From contig NC_056039.1 in the NCBI RefSeq assembly GCF_004379255.2, forward strand, positions 27,417,883 to 27,481,882: a stretch of DNA of 64,000 nt, read 5' to 3'. Position 1 is the first letter of the stretch. Every line of letters starts with the position of its first letter. Source of the stretch: Salvia splendens. Its lineage: Eukaryota > Streptophyta > Magnoliopsida > Lamiales > Lamiaceae. Shown piece by piece: positions 22,078 through 32,649 of this stretch. Under the pieces are notes generated by a model. The model was not told the origin of the DNA. It searched no databases and was given only the letters and a program-made list of their open reading frames with translations. Both the position numbers and the translations under genes were made by a program.

Positions 22078-23890
22078 GAGCATCCGCAGCGGTGGCGGTT
22101 GGCGCCACCGCCGTCCGTGCCAGCGGCAAGGCGAAGGACCGCCACCGCTGCAACCGCGCCGCTGGCACGGCGCTGCTCGATGTATCGAGCACGTCCGTGC
22201 CAGCGGACGCACACGTGGCGGTCTCCGATTCGCCAACGGCATAGCCGTTGGTTTCAAACATTTTTTTATTTTTATTTTTTAAAAAATCGGATTTTTATTA
22301 AAAAAATCGATAAAAAATAAAAAAAAAAAAAAAAATTTCACTTCCCCAAAAAATTATATCCGTTTATAACCGTTTTTCCCCACTTTTTAATTTTTTTTTT
22401 ATTTTTTTTACCCCAAAAATACACACTTTCATCTATAAATACCCCCAATTTCACTCCAAAAAATTCACACTTTCACTACACAATTCTCATCATCAATCTC
22501 TCATATCCATTTTCATCTTCCTCTCACACCCTACAACACCACTATGTCCGGTAACGACGACAACCCAAGCGGCTCTCACGGTTGGAACCCCGAATGGTTC
22601 GGTTCGCAACCGTTTCATAGTCCGGAAACGGAATATTCGGCCCCTCCTCTCACCCAAGATTCGGGCGTTCCGAGTGGCTACCGGCCATACCCAATCGACG
22701 ATCAAGGTGCCTCCGATGGGCGCTACGGGTAGACACCGGAGCCTAGGCCTCGCGCCCCTTCCCAAATGCCGAATCCTCCATCTCGCGCCGGTGTCCGCAC
22801 ACCGTACTCACCGGCGGAGATGGAAAGATTGTTCAAGGCGTACTTGGAAATCTCCGAAGATGCGGTGGTTGGAACGAACCAATCCGGCGATCACTTTTGG
22901 TGGCGCGTCTCTAGCCGGTACAATGCACACCGGCCGCCGGGAATGATCGAGCGCAACGAGAGTATGGTGCGCAACTGCATCGGCCGAGCCAACGAAGAAA
23001 TTGGCAAGTTCAACGGCTATTTCATCCAGGAGTCCCGGAATGTCGGGAGCGGCCGAAGCGAGGTCGACATCATCACCGCCTCGCTGAGCACCTACCAATC
23101 CATGAACGGTAAGTCGTTCAAATATCTTAACGTTTGGCAGGAGACGCGGACGCACCCGAAGTATAAGGGAGGCATAACATCCTCCTCTAGCGGCTCCTCC
23201 AAACGCTCACGGTCGGCATCCCTATCCGACGCCGGCGAAGAAGTGGCTAGCCAACTCGCCGAAGCTAACTTGGGTAGCCCCGATGCCCAACCAAGCGGTT
23301 CCCGACGCCGACCGCAAGGTAGGAAGAAGGCGGCGGCCGAACGACGTCGCGCCGCGCCTCCATCTGCCCCTGCTCCCGAACCCGCACCCTATGTTCCACC
23401 TCCACCCCCGAACAACTCGTTGTGGGCCCTTTTGGCCCAACTCAATATGGCCGATAGGTCAACTATGACCCCCACGCAACTTCAAACGCACGAGTCCATG
23501 ATATTGGGTCTCCAAAAACAATTGGGGTTGGTGCCGCCGGATGCGTAGTCTTCCTCGGGTTATATTAGCCAATAATTATGTAATTTTTAATTTTTAGGAG
23601 TTTAATTATGTAATTTTTAATTTTTAGTATTTTAATTATGTAATTTTTAATTTTTAGGATTTTAATTATGTCTTTTTATTTTATTTGTAATTTGTTATTT
23701 TTATTGTGGTTTTTTTAATGAATTTTAGTATTATGAAAATGTTTTTGTGTAATTGAATTTTATATTAATTGTGCTCGTCCTTGCGGAAGAGCACAGTTGT
23801 GGGTGTTGTGCTCTTGCCAGAGAGCAGGCATGAATAGTACCGCCCGGGCCCACAACCGTGCCACTGGTAAGAGCACGGTTGTGGATGCTC
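22078..23890 (+). mobile_element. Harbinger derivative C, Myb-only
   Basis: The termini GAGCATCCGCAGCGG and (inverse) GAGCATCCACAACCG are flanked by TGA at 22075-22077 and 23891-23893, a TNA rather than TWA target. It is 1813 bp, with a TATA box (TATAAATA, 22434-22441), a Myb-like reading frame and no nuclease. An AATTATGTAATTTTTAATTTTTAG unit of about 30 bp is tandemly repeated after the gene (about 23573-23665). The right end lies 217 bp before the ATG of the NAIP-like gene. Confidence 0.85.
22544..23548 (+). pseudogene. Harbinger Myb-like protein with one nonsense codon
   Basis: A 334-codon frame is continuous except for one TAG at 22730-22732, within its disordered N-terminus. After it come a trihelix-like DNA-binding domain (RTPYSPAEMERLFKAYLEI, then FWWRVSSRYN), a conserved NGKSFKYLNVWQ block, a Ser-rich and basic stretch, a Pro-rich linker and a C-terminal helix (MTPTQLQTHESMILGLQKQ). 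The DNA-binding part could be translated from the internal Met at 22766, so loss of function is not certain. Family role: the accessory DNA-binding and nuclear-entry partner of the Harbinger nuclease. Confidence 0.78.
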
Positions 23891-24107
23891 TGAATTGGTT
23901 TGAGGAGGGAAAACCAAATATTTCAAAACCACCGCATTTCCACGTATTCACGCACCTAATTCTCATTGACATTCCCTCTCTCACGAAACCCATTGCTAAA
24001 TCCCAAATTTTGCACATTTCTTAATAATTTTCCCCAATTTTCTGTCTCTCCGACGTGCCGTTCTGCCCCTTCCGCCCTAATTTAGGGTTGTTTGGTGGTG
24101 GTGGCAC

Positions 24108-27100
24108 ATGGCGCGCGGCGGAGAGGACGGTGGTCGCCCGGATTTCGATCTCCCCGCCGAGATATTATCGGTGATACCCACAGACCCCTACGATCAGCTG
24201 GATCTGGCGCGTAAGATCACGTCCATGGCGATCGCGTCGCGCGTCACCAAGCTCGAGACGGAGGCCGGTAGCTTCCGCCAAAAGCTTCAAGAGAAGGACC
24301 GCCTTATTCAGCAGCTCGAGGATAAGGTCGCCCAACTCGACGGCGCCTATCAGGACGCCGAGTTCCGCTTGAAAATTACGCGCGAAGATAATGTATGCTT
24401 TTTATTCCATTCTAAATTCTAAATATTTTTGGCTTTTTCCTTTTTGGTGTTTGAATTGGTGAGTTAGGGCTTTTCTCACTGCGTGTGTTGCAGATGAAAC
24501 TATTGAAGGAAAGGGATTCATTGGCTGTGACAGCAAAGAAGCTCAGTCGTGACTTGGCCAAGGTAATTAACATGTCTATATCGAAAGGGCAAAACATAAA
24601 TTTTGATAATCTCTTGTTGCATGCATGACTATTAACCTTGATCAACATACATGCATGCAACGTACATGCATGCGACATATAGTGAGGTGGCTGTGACGTG
24701 GCGTTAGTAAAGAGTCTTGACCAATGAGAAGAAGGCAATGACGTGTTAGCAGCCAATAGGAAGGATCCTACGTGGAAGATACTAAGCTGGAAGACGGCGT
24801 GAGCTAGCTTGAGCTAAGAAACAGAGTATAAATAGTCGATTGCTACTCTTTCTTTAGTTTTAGCGTTGATATTGTGAGTTGTACGTTTTGATAAGCTCCG
24901 ATCGTGGATCGTGAGCTCCTCTTTGATTCGTTTCTCCGAGTTGTAAAGACTTTCGATCATGATTGTTAATTCAGTTCATTCTCATTGATTGTCATTGTCT
25001 CATGATCGTAGTTCATCGTTGAATTCTTGTGAAATCAATGTTGTGAGCTAAGATAGATAAGTTACGAAGAATGATCGTAACAAATGGTATCAAAGCCAAC
25101 GTTCCTCGGAAAATGACGTCGGCGACGCGATTGACGGAGGAGGAGGAGATAGAGTTGGAATGGGAGAGTGTATGGGAGAGGATTAAGGACAGGATGGAAG
25201 CCTCATTCTGCAAATTCAAGCGAGAACTAGATGCTGACTTAGATAAGATACGGAGGTCACTTCAAGACATGTGCTCGACGATGGAGACAACGGATGTGAG
25301 TTCCGGCAGCTGCAAATTACAATTGGAGCTTCCTAAATCATCCGACAATCTGGATTTTCAGAAATCAATCGATGTTGATCGAGTAATTGCTGATGAGGAT
25401 CTAATAGAGCAACACAACAGTGGGAGATTTGAAGAAATGGATACAAAATTGGAGATCGGAGTGGAGGATGGTGCAAGAGTGTCGATGGAAATTAATACAC
25501 AGGAGATGGAGAGCTTCATTCCTATGGGGAAATCAACCGAGGTGAAGAAAGGGAGGGAATTAGAGCAGGATACACTCAAAGGAACAGAATGCATATCATA
25601 TGCTCGACAAAATGCGTCAATGAATGAGTTGACTATGGTTTTACCTATCTCGACATATTATAGCTCGTCACTATCGTGGCTGCTCAATTGGTTTCCGAGG
25701 CCTACGGTGAAGCTAAAGTTCATGGCTCAACATGGTAAAGAGATTGGTATTGAGAGTAATGAGCAACGGGCATCGACCAATGTAGGAAAGGACCGGAATT
25801 ATGTGATAGTATTGCGTGAATTAGGTTGGTTGTATGATGGAGATATGGAGGAGCAGGTTGTTGCATACGTGACAATGGCTAGTGAACTTGGTTGGTTAGC
25901 ATCAAATTGGTTTACTAGGCCCAAGGCAAAGATGGAAATGGAGAGGGTAGGAATAGGTGATTTGATGGATATCTCTGTATTGATGGAAATACATGAGTGT
26001 GGTCAAAAGATGGGGCATAAAGTAGATAACCTTTTTCTTTCCACTAGTGCACAATCGGCTGGAAGTTTGGTGATGCATAGGATTTATTTCCTTTCAATGA
26101 AGTGGTTGTTGGATTGTGATCCTAAGCCCAAGGTGAAGATGAAGTGTAGGGTTGATTGTGTTGAGTTCTACTCCAATTTCAGTCACCATTGTAATAGGGT
26201 TGATTGTGTTGAGTTCATGGTGGTTCCAATTGATAGTTGTAGAGTCTTCAAAGGGGGTGGTATGACTAGAGCTACTCATATGCAAGTAACCGGAGCATCG
26301 GGCTACGTCGCCATATGGCTCGTCAAATTCCTGCTCCGGAAAGGCTATACCGTCAAGGCATCCGCTCGTAATTCCAATAATGCAAAGAAGACTCAGCACT
26401 TGCTTGCACTCGATGGAGCCAAAGAGAGACTTCATTTGGTGAAAGTAGATCTACTGGAAGAAGGGTCCTTCGACTCTGTAGTTGATGGCTGTGAAGGTGT
26501 TTTCCATACTGCATCTCCTTTCTTCAATAACGTCACCGATCCACAGGCGGAGCTGATTGATCCTGCAGTGAAGGGAACACTGAATGTTCTTGGGTCATGT
26601 GCCAAAGTGCCGTCTGTGAAAAGGATTGTTTTGACATCGTCTATAGCTGCAGTTGCATACAAAGGGAAGCCTCTCATACCTGAAACGGTAGTTGATGAGA
26701 TGTGGTGGTCTTCACCAGAGTATTGTGAACAGATGCAGTTGTGGTATGTTCTTTCAAAGACATTGGCTGAGGATGCTGCTTGGAAGTTCGTCAAAGAGAA
26801 AGGTATTGAAATGGTTGCCATAAACCCAGGAATGGTGATTGGTCCGTTATTGCAACCAACACTAAACGAAAGCTCTGCAAATATATGCAAATTATATGCA
26901 AATTGCAATTTGGAAAGCTTGATGAGGTTGTTAGTTGTACTAAGCCATCGCCTTTCACATGGAGTGGTTGCTCATTGGTTCTCTAAGCCAAGGGTTAAAA
27001 TGAAGTTGGAGAAGATAAAGCCACGAGAAGCTTTTCTATTAGGTGACTGGGAGTTGGTGGTGTTTCTTGGTGACTTGGAGTTAGTGATGCTTCTTGGCTT

Positions 27101-29870
27101 TTCTTGTAGCTGGCCATGTTCTACAGTGAGCAATTCTGAGTGCTTCTTATTAGGCATAGGAGGGATCAGTGTGGAGGAAAAATTGAAGGTATGGGAAGGT
27201 AAAGCACGAGAATATTGGCTCCATGATTCCTTGTGGACAAGGAATCTTAGGGGGGGATTGTTACGATCACAAATTGTAGAAGGAAGATCGCCGGCCGACG
27301 CTTCTTGGGAGTTTGCGGATGTGATTAAAGCCAGATTTCCATGGTTCCTTGTGGAAAAGGAACCTTAAGAGGGGAGTATTGTTGCATGCATGACTATTAA
27401 CCTTGATCAACATACATGCATGCAACGTACATGCATGCGACATATAGTGAGGTGGCTGTGACGTGGCGTTAGTAAAGAGTCTTGACCAATGAGAAGAAGG
27501 CAATGACGTGTTAGCAGCCAATAGGAAGGATCCTACGTGGAAGATACTAAGCTGGAAGACGGCGTGAGCTAGCTTGAGCTAAGAAACAGAGTATAAATAG
27601 TCGATTGCTACTCTTTCTTTAGTTTTAGCGTTGATATTGTGAGTTGTACGTTTTGATAAGCTCCGATCGTGGATCGTGAGCTCCTCTTTGATTCGTTTCT
27701 CCGAGTTGTAAAGACTTTCGATCATGATTGTTAATTCAGTTCATTCTCATTGATTGTCATTGTCTCATGATCGTAGTTCATCGTTGAATTCTTGTGAAAT
27801 CAATGTTGTGAGCTAAGATAGATAAGTTACGAAGAATGATCGTAACATCTCTCTCATTTTTTGGTTGGGCAATTGAAGTAAGTATACAGATACAGTTGTA
27901 ATTGATCTACAGTTACTGATATTTTAACCCTAGAATTTAGGGGAAAACTCTTTACCAGCGTGATCTAGTCATTGAGTCTGTAACGTAGGCCTGTAGGAGC
28001 AAACATTGCAAATAATCCAAAGTAATTTGATTGCCACATACCTGAAGAATACACGCCTTTCGTAATTCACTGAATTAATTATTAGGACGTCTTGGTTTTC
28101 TAGTTTATAACTCCGACTTGCCACAAGGCAAACAAGTGTTGCCATTTCCTATTTCTTTGCCTGGATTTGATATGTGTCTGCCTATGCTGATCAGAAAGTT
28201 TTTGTATGATGATTTTAGCACTTTTTTCAAGGCCCTGTGATTTGATATAGAAAAGCATTTCAATTACTAACCATTTAATGTGTCAAATAATCATTTTTTT
28301 GAGTTTAGATGGTTTAGTTTGAGCTTCTGAATATCACCTTAGGGTATAAGTTTAATTTGCAAATTGCAAATAATACCTGCTTACTTGTATTCGCTATTTT
28401 CCCATTTTAGTTAAACAAACAGACATTAATACTAAAGCACATTTTGGTCTTCCTTTGAGCAATTGTGTTTGGTGAAAAGATAATTGAAACCAAAGTCGTT
28501 ACTTCTGAAATAGGTTGGTTATCTATCACTTATCCAATTCCACGATTTTTGACACCTGATGTATTAGCTGGTTCAATACACTTTGTTGTGTTATAGCTCA
28601 TGTCTTCTTTTTCCCTGATTATGTTAGCTGCTTGATTTTCATTTACTCCTTTTAACATTCTAATTTTCTTATATTTTGACAGCAAGAGGCGTTTAGGAGG
28701 CAACTCATGCAGTCATTGAATGAAGAAAATTCAACAGTATGGTTGACTAGCATTTATTTAATTTTCCATATTGAGATCGATACTTTCCTAGTTAATTGTT
28801 TTTAATGGCTGTCTAATGACCAAATTTCAACTGTTCTTACATCAGTCAGAAACTGTTGAAGTTGGAACTTATGACCAATCAATGCCCAAGGCTTACTCCA
28901 CAAATGGTAATGTTGATCAATATTGTGTAATTGCCTTTTAATTCTAGCCTTGCTGTGTATTCTTTTACAGTTAGTCATATGTTTTTATTTTTCCTGTTGT
29001 AATATGCTATTGTTGATTTTTTTGTTAACTATTGCTCTATTGTACAGATGATTCAAATGGCTATATGATACATAATTCTTATAGTAGTTCAACTGACAAT
29101 GCGAGCACAACTGATGAAGGTATTTGGAAGTTGGTTATTGAGTCCTGATTGCTATTATGTACATCAATTTTTAAGTTCTGATTTCATGGATTGCTTTCTT
29201 TGCAGTTTCTGCACAAGCTGGGCAAAAGTTCTTTCTCACACCCTATATAACTCCTCGTCTCACTCCTACTGGAACTCCGAAGGTGATTTCCTCTAGTGTA
29301 TCCCCGAGAAGGTACTCAGCTGCTACCTCTCCTCAGAAAACCTCTGGTACTACTTCTCCTTCTGCGAACTATGACAGAAAAGGATACTATTCGTCTTGGT
29401 ACCCTTCCAGCCAGCAGTCATCAGCAGCCAACTCTCCTCCTCGAGGAAGCCCACTGCCAGGTCTATAAATGCATGAAAGATCCTAGGTTCATACCAGATT
29501 AAAATGACTACATTTCTACTTCCAATCGAGTCCTAAACATGCCTATTTTTATCTCATTTGAATAGGTCGTACTCCTCGAATCGATGGAAAAGAGTTCTTC
29601 CGTCAAGCAAGGTGAGTTTGAGATTGCTATCATAATGATGATGTTGTGACTGAATCTTTGATTTATGTCATGGTGGGTTTATATTGTGCATCATGCAGGA
29701 GTCAGTTATCACTTGAGCAATTCAGCGCATTTCTGGCAAATATAAAGGAATTAAATGCGCAAAGGCAGTCGTGGGAAGAGACACTAAGAAAAGCAGAAGA
29801 GATTTTCGGGACAGACAATAAGGATCTATTTGTATCATTTCAAGGGTTGCTAAACCGCAACGCTCACTAA
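24108..29870 (+). CDS. NAIP1/At4g15545-like coiled-coil protein, 8 exons
   Basis: Coding exons by GT-AG borders and continuous phase: 24108-24392, 24494-24562, 28683-28736, 28846-28906, 29048-29119, 29206-29460, 29566-29611 and 29699-29870 (1014 nt, 337 residues). The N-terminal motif [20 protein letters not shown] is the signature of the Arabidopsis At4g15545/At1g16520 family. Members are described as NAI2-interacting proteins of ER bodies; that function is from memory and not visible here. A coiled coil spans about residues 45-130. A Ser/Pro/Thr-rich middle ([15 protein letters not shown], repeated SPxxS) precedes a conserved C-terminal helical domain ([20 protein letters not shown]). Intron 2 (24563-28682) contains a whole LTR element in the same orientation. 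A Harbinger element ends 217 bp upstream of the ATG. All splice sites are intact. Confidence 0.9.
24615..25082 (+). repeat. 5' LTR of gene-carrying element
   Basis: It starts TGTTGCATGC and ends GATCGTAACA. U3 holds three CATGCATG motifs (24620-24627, 24650-24657, 24665-24672), three ACGT-core boxes (TGACGTGG 24694-24701, TGACGTGT 24739-24746, TACGTGG 24769-24775), two CCAAT boxes and a TATA box. Confidence 0.92.
24827..24835 (+). promoter_or_regulatory. LTR TATA box
   Basis: TATAAATAG lies about 210 bp into the LTR, downstream of the CATGCATG and ACGT motifs. It is the likely start of U3-driven transcription. The same box recurs at about 27592-27600 in the 3' LTR, from where it could transcribe exons 3-8 of the host gene. 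Confidence 0.7.
25085..25097 (+). other. Primer binding site
   Basis: TGGTATCAAAGCC lies two bases after the LTR. It matches the initiator tRNA-Met complement except for one G to A change. Confidence 0.8.
25113..27368 (+). CDS. 751-aa element protein with captured reductase domain
   Basis: One uninterrupted frame fills the interior of the LTR element. I start it at the ATG 16 bp after the primer site, not at the in-frame ATG inside the LTR (25071). The first ~390 residues are unlike any gag I know. They have an acidic, helical start ([20 protein letters not shown]) and repeated segments centred on W-F-x-R/K-P-x-x-K-x-K. Residues about 391-590 (nt 26283-26885) are a cinnamoyl-CoA-reductase-like [23 protein letters not shown] is the nucleotide-binding motif, [10 protein letters not shown] contains the catalytic Ser region and YVLSKTLAE the Tyr-x3-Lys pair. 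It has no introns and lacks the C-terminal third. The fourth W-F-K-P motif follows at about 26955-27018. The reductase part is inferred to be a spliced cDNA capture. Whether a protein is made is unknown. Confidence 0.72.
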   Translation: MTSATRLTEEEEIELEWESVWERIKDRMEASFCKFKRELDADLDKIRRSLQDMCSTMETTDVSSGSCKLQLELPKSSDNLDFQKSIDVDRVIADEDLIEQHNSGRFEEMDTKLEIGVEDGARVSMEINTQEMESFIPMGKSTEVKKGRELEQDTLKGTECISYARQNASMNELTMVLPISTYYSSSLSWLLNWFPRPTVKLKFMAQHGKEIGIESNEQRASTNVGKDRNYVIVLRELGWLYDGDMEEQVVAYVTMASELGWLASNWFTRPKAKMEMERVGIGDLMDISVLMEIHECGQKMGHKVDNLFLSTSAQSAGSLVMHRIYFLSMKWLLDCDPKPKVKMKCRVDCVEFYSNFSHHCNRVDCVEFMVVPIDSCRVFKGGGMTRATHMQVTGASGYVAIWLVKFLLRKGYTVKASARNSNNAKKTQHLLALDGAKERLHLVKVDLLEEGSFDSVVDGCEGVFHTASPFFNNVTDPQAELIDPAVKGTLNVLGSCAKVPSVKRIVLTSSIAAVAYKGKPLIPETVVDEMWWSSPEYCEQMQLWYVLSKTLAEDAAWKFVKEKGIEMVAINPGMVIGPLLQPTLNESSANICKLYANCNLESLMRLLVVLSHRLSHGVVAHWFSKPRVKMKLEKIKPREAFLLGDWELVVFLGDLELVMLLGFSCSWPCSTVSNSECFLLGIGGISVEEKLKVWEGKAREYWLHDSLWTRNLRGGLLRSQIVEGRSPADASWEFADVIKARFPWFLVEKEP
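27227..27268 (+). other. Relic hairpin, purine tract and LTR start
   Basis: The hairpin TTCCTTGTGGACAAGGAA (27227-27244), AGGGGGGGA and TGTTACGATC (27259-27268) mimic the real 3' layout 110 bp further on (hairpin GGTTCCTT...AAGGAACC at 27343-27364, purine tract, LTR start at 27380). TGTTACGATC is the exact inverse of the last ten bases of the present LTR. Confidence 0.6.
27380..27847 (+). repeat. 3' LTR of gene-carrying element
   Basis: 468 bp, no difference from the 5' LTR found by eye. The TSD TCTCT follows. Confidence 0.92.
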
Positions 29871-30420
29871 GAAGGAACGACGTGATTGTTGCTTCGTGCT
29901 CAAATTCTTTCCCCTCCTCATGGGAGATGTATTGTCCGATTTTAGCAGGTACTGCTGTTCCAGATTAAACAAAACATGGCAACCCTTGTTTTTTTATTGT
30001 GTAAGAACACATGTAGTTGTAAATAATTGCATTTTTGGTCGTCTGCTGCTATTTGATGTCAATTTCTTCCAATTCAAGAACACAACAGCTTATTCGGTAT
30101 AGGCATATACAATCGAAACATAGCACCTAAAAAATGTATAATTTCCCCATTCGGAAATTATTCATCTGTCTCTGGTTGGCTTATTTATAAAATTTAGTAG
30201 TAGTATTATTTTCATTATGTACTTTCCAAAACAATCCAAAATGTATATATACTGAGTTACTGATAGATTTGATAAAGATTGATGAAAAAGTATGTTTCAG
30301 CTGAAGTATGAAAAGTTAAGATGCCGGAGAGGCTTCAAGTGGGCAGCAAAAACTGCAAAGCTGATTGATTTCTGATGATTATTCTTACAATGGTATCTGC
30401 TTCTCTTTTGATTTAATAAA
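29871..30420 (+). other. Probable 3' UTR of NAIP-like gene
   Basis: AT-rich sequence without a frame follows the stop codon. The first AATAAA signal is at 30415-30420, but the true transcript end could be earlier. Confidence 0.35.
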
Positions 30421-30848
30421 AGTTTGTATTCATTTTTTAATATCTTTTCCTCTTTTTTTGTGCTGCTAAACAATATCTGAAGACAATCTTGATTCTTGAC
30501 TTCAAGAACTCATCAATTTTTTTACAGTCCATGATAATTTAATGTGTTTTTAAAGAAGAATAAATTACAGTAAAGCTTATTATGTTTTAAATCTTAGTCA
30601 AATCAGCAGATTATGAATCTAATCAAAGTTGCACAAAAGCACAGTACTACAAGATTTTCATATCATATCATCAATTTATTTCAATCAACTCAAAGAATCA
30701 CTATACAATTATTCTATTGGGGAATATATTTTGAATTTTCCTATCTAAAAGGCTTTAAAGTTTAAACAACCATGGAGCTAGGCGATCTACCTAATTGATA
30801 CAGGCAACAAAGCATGTTACACCGATTTGGAGCTATTAAAATTGATAG
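30421..30848. other. AT-rich intergenic stretch
   Basis: I see no gene or bounded repeat between the presumed gene end and the next Harbinger derivative. Confidence 0.5.
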
Positions 30849-30851
30849 TAA

Positions 30852-32649
30852 GGCCATCCGAGACGCTGTCTCTTATCCGTTTCTTAATCGTTTCATCTCT
30901 TAATTATTCATGGGCACCATTGTACTTTTCACTCCATCTCTTAACTAAGAGACAGAACCTGCAACCCTCCATCTCTTATCCGTCTCTTAACCATCTCATC
31001 CCTTAACTATTCATTCAATTTCATTTTTTATTTTTATTTCCAACAAATTCAATTAATAAAAACACACTTCATTAAATAAAATAAAAATTACAACTTAAAA
31101 TCCTAAAAAAATACATAATTAAATTCATGGCAAAATAAATAAAAAAAGACATAATTTAAAATACAATTTTATAGAAATTATAAAAACTACTCCGCCGGCG
31201 AATAATCCCCCCGGAGGCGGTGGAGGCAGAATAACAAGTTGTCCCGCCAGATACACAATGCCGGCATGATGGGCTTGAAATTGGGCAGGCGTCATGCGGG
31301 AAGTGTCTGCCACCGTGGCGGTGAAGTACATGGACATCAAGGAGGAGGGCGGCCCTTGGGAGCCCGCCTGGCTTGATTCGCCTCGGCCCCTCCTCCCTCT
31401 AGCCGCCTTCGCCGCCTTGGTCCCTTGCGGCCAACTGTGCTCTCAACCTCCTGCGAGGTAACCTCTTGTGCGGCGCTGCCTGAACCCCCCCACTAGACAA
31501 GTATTGGCCACCCGCCGTGTGCTTCGTGCGCTTCGAGGTCGAGCCCGTGCAGAATTGGACACTGCCGGCCCACCTTGCCTCGTCTTTGACGACCTCCCAA
31601 ACATTGACATGTTTGAATTCTTTGCCGGTGTCATCAAAATAGACTCGCAAAGTCGATATCAGAATGTCGGCTCCCGTGACTCCGCTTTGGTAATGAGCCG
31701 CTTCAGTCTTGTAGATGCTGCAGAAATTTTTGACCTCTCTGTCGACTCGGTCAAAGTGAGCGCGGAGCATCTTCAATGTGCGGCGGCGGGACCCCTTCGG
31801 CTTAATCTCGTTGTAGGCCTCGGCGACCTTTTCCCAGAAGCACTTTCGGGTTTGTTGATTCCCGACGATGGGATCGTACGAGACGCTGATCCAGGCGCTG
31901 TACACAGCCATCGTGTCCTTGCGGCTTTAGGGATGCCGGCCTACATCCTCCTCCTCCTCGGCCGCCTTCGCCTCTTCCTCCACGGCGTCGAATGCCCTGG
32001 AGCTTCCACCGCCTCGTCCTCCTTCCGGAGTTAGTTCATCCGGATAATCCTCCCTAATTTGGGATAATCCCTGTGAATACCTCGGGACGGAGGGACGAGC
32101 GTATGCATCCACATCAAAATGGGGTGGTTGGTACCCCGCCGGCGTCGACGAGCCTTGGGTGCCCGACGTCGACGAACCGGAACCCGAACCACCCAATACA
32201 TTGTACATGCCCCCCAGTCGCCAAACGCGTTGATGTCAAACCCGCCGGAGCCGCCACCGCCAGAGTTTCCGTCGCGGGACATTTTGTGATGAAAATTGGA
32301 GAGGAAATGAAGATGATTTGGGAAGAATAGATGTGTGTTTGTGTGTGTAATGAGGATGAAATAAGAGTATTTATAAAGTAAAAAAAGAAAAAAATGGTCG
32401 AAAAAATGGTAATATTACCGTTTTATTTTTTATTAATAAATTCGATTTTTTTAAAAAAATGATTTATTGCGTCAGCGTGACAAAGCCCACTGGCAGGCCG
32501 GCGAGTGGGCGTCACGCGTGGCGCCAACTCGCACCACCTCGCGCGGGCGCGTGGCGAGACGGATCGCCATCCGTCTCGGTGGGACGGGCGTCTCGGCGGG
32601 ATGGTGACGAGACGGGACGCTACAACGCGTTCCGCGTCCGTCTCATCTC
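30852..32649 (-). mobile_element. Harbinger derivative D, Myb-only, degraded
   Basis: The left end GGCCATCCGAGACG follows TAA at 30849-30851. The right end (inverse GAGATGAGACGGACG) is a decayed version with no matching TSD. GAGACGG/CCGTCTC motifs are repeated in both subterminal regions. The interior holds the reverse-strand Myb-like frame in pieces. Confidence 0.65.
31125..32282 (-). pseudogene. Harbinger Myb-like protein, several breaks
   Basis: Read leftwards from 32282: MSRDGNSGGGGSGGFDINAF, a frame change near 32210, a Ser/Gly-rich segment, an in-frame TAA at 31927-31929, the trihelix-like domain (YSAWISVSYDPIVGNQQ, then CFWEKVAEAYNE) and the conserved KEFKHVNVWEVVK block. After another frame change comes the C-terminal MTPAQFQAHHAGI helix, which aligns with MTPTQLQTHESMI of derivative C. 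It is the same protein family as the frames in derivatives A and C, and clearly dead as a full-length gene. Confidence 0.75.

Larger units (their letters stand above)
24615..27847 (+). mobile_element. Young gene-carrying LTR element in intron 2
   Basis: It has two 468-bp LTRs that look identical by eye (24615-25082, 27380-27847) and a perfect 5-bp duplication TCTCT at 24610-24614 and 27848-27852. The primer site TGGTATCAAAGCC lies at 25085-25097 and the purine tract AAGAGGGGAG at 27367-27376. The 2.3-kb interior encodes no zinc knuckle, protease, integrase, RT or RNase H. It holds one long frame that includes a host reductase fragment. It must use proteins from another element to move. Identical LTRs mean very recent insertion, possibly polymorphic in the species. 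Confidence 0.93.

Noticed and set aside
25071..25112. Earlier in-frame ATG for the LTR-element protein
   Set aside because: It lies inside the 5' LTR and the primer site; the ATG at 25113 after the primer site is a more credible start.
26283..26885. A functional full reductase gene
   Set aside because: The C-terminal substrate-binding third is missing and the sequence is embedded in a retroelement frame.
25113..27368. Interpretation as a copia gag-pol
   Set aside because: No CCHC knuckle, protease DSG, integrase or YVDD motif is present anywhere in the frame.
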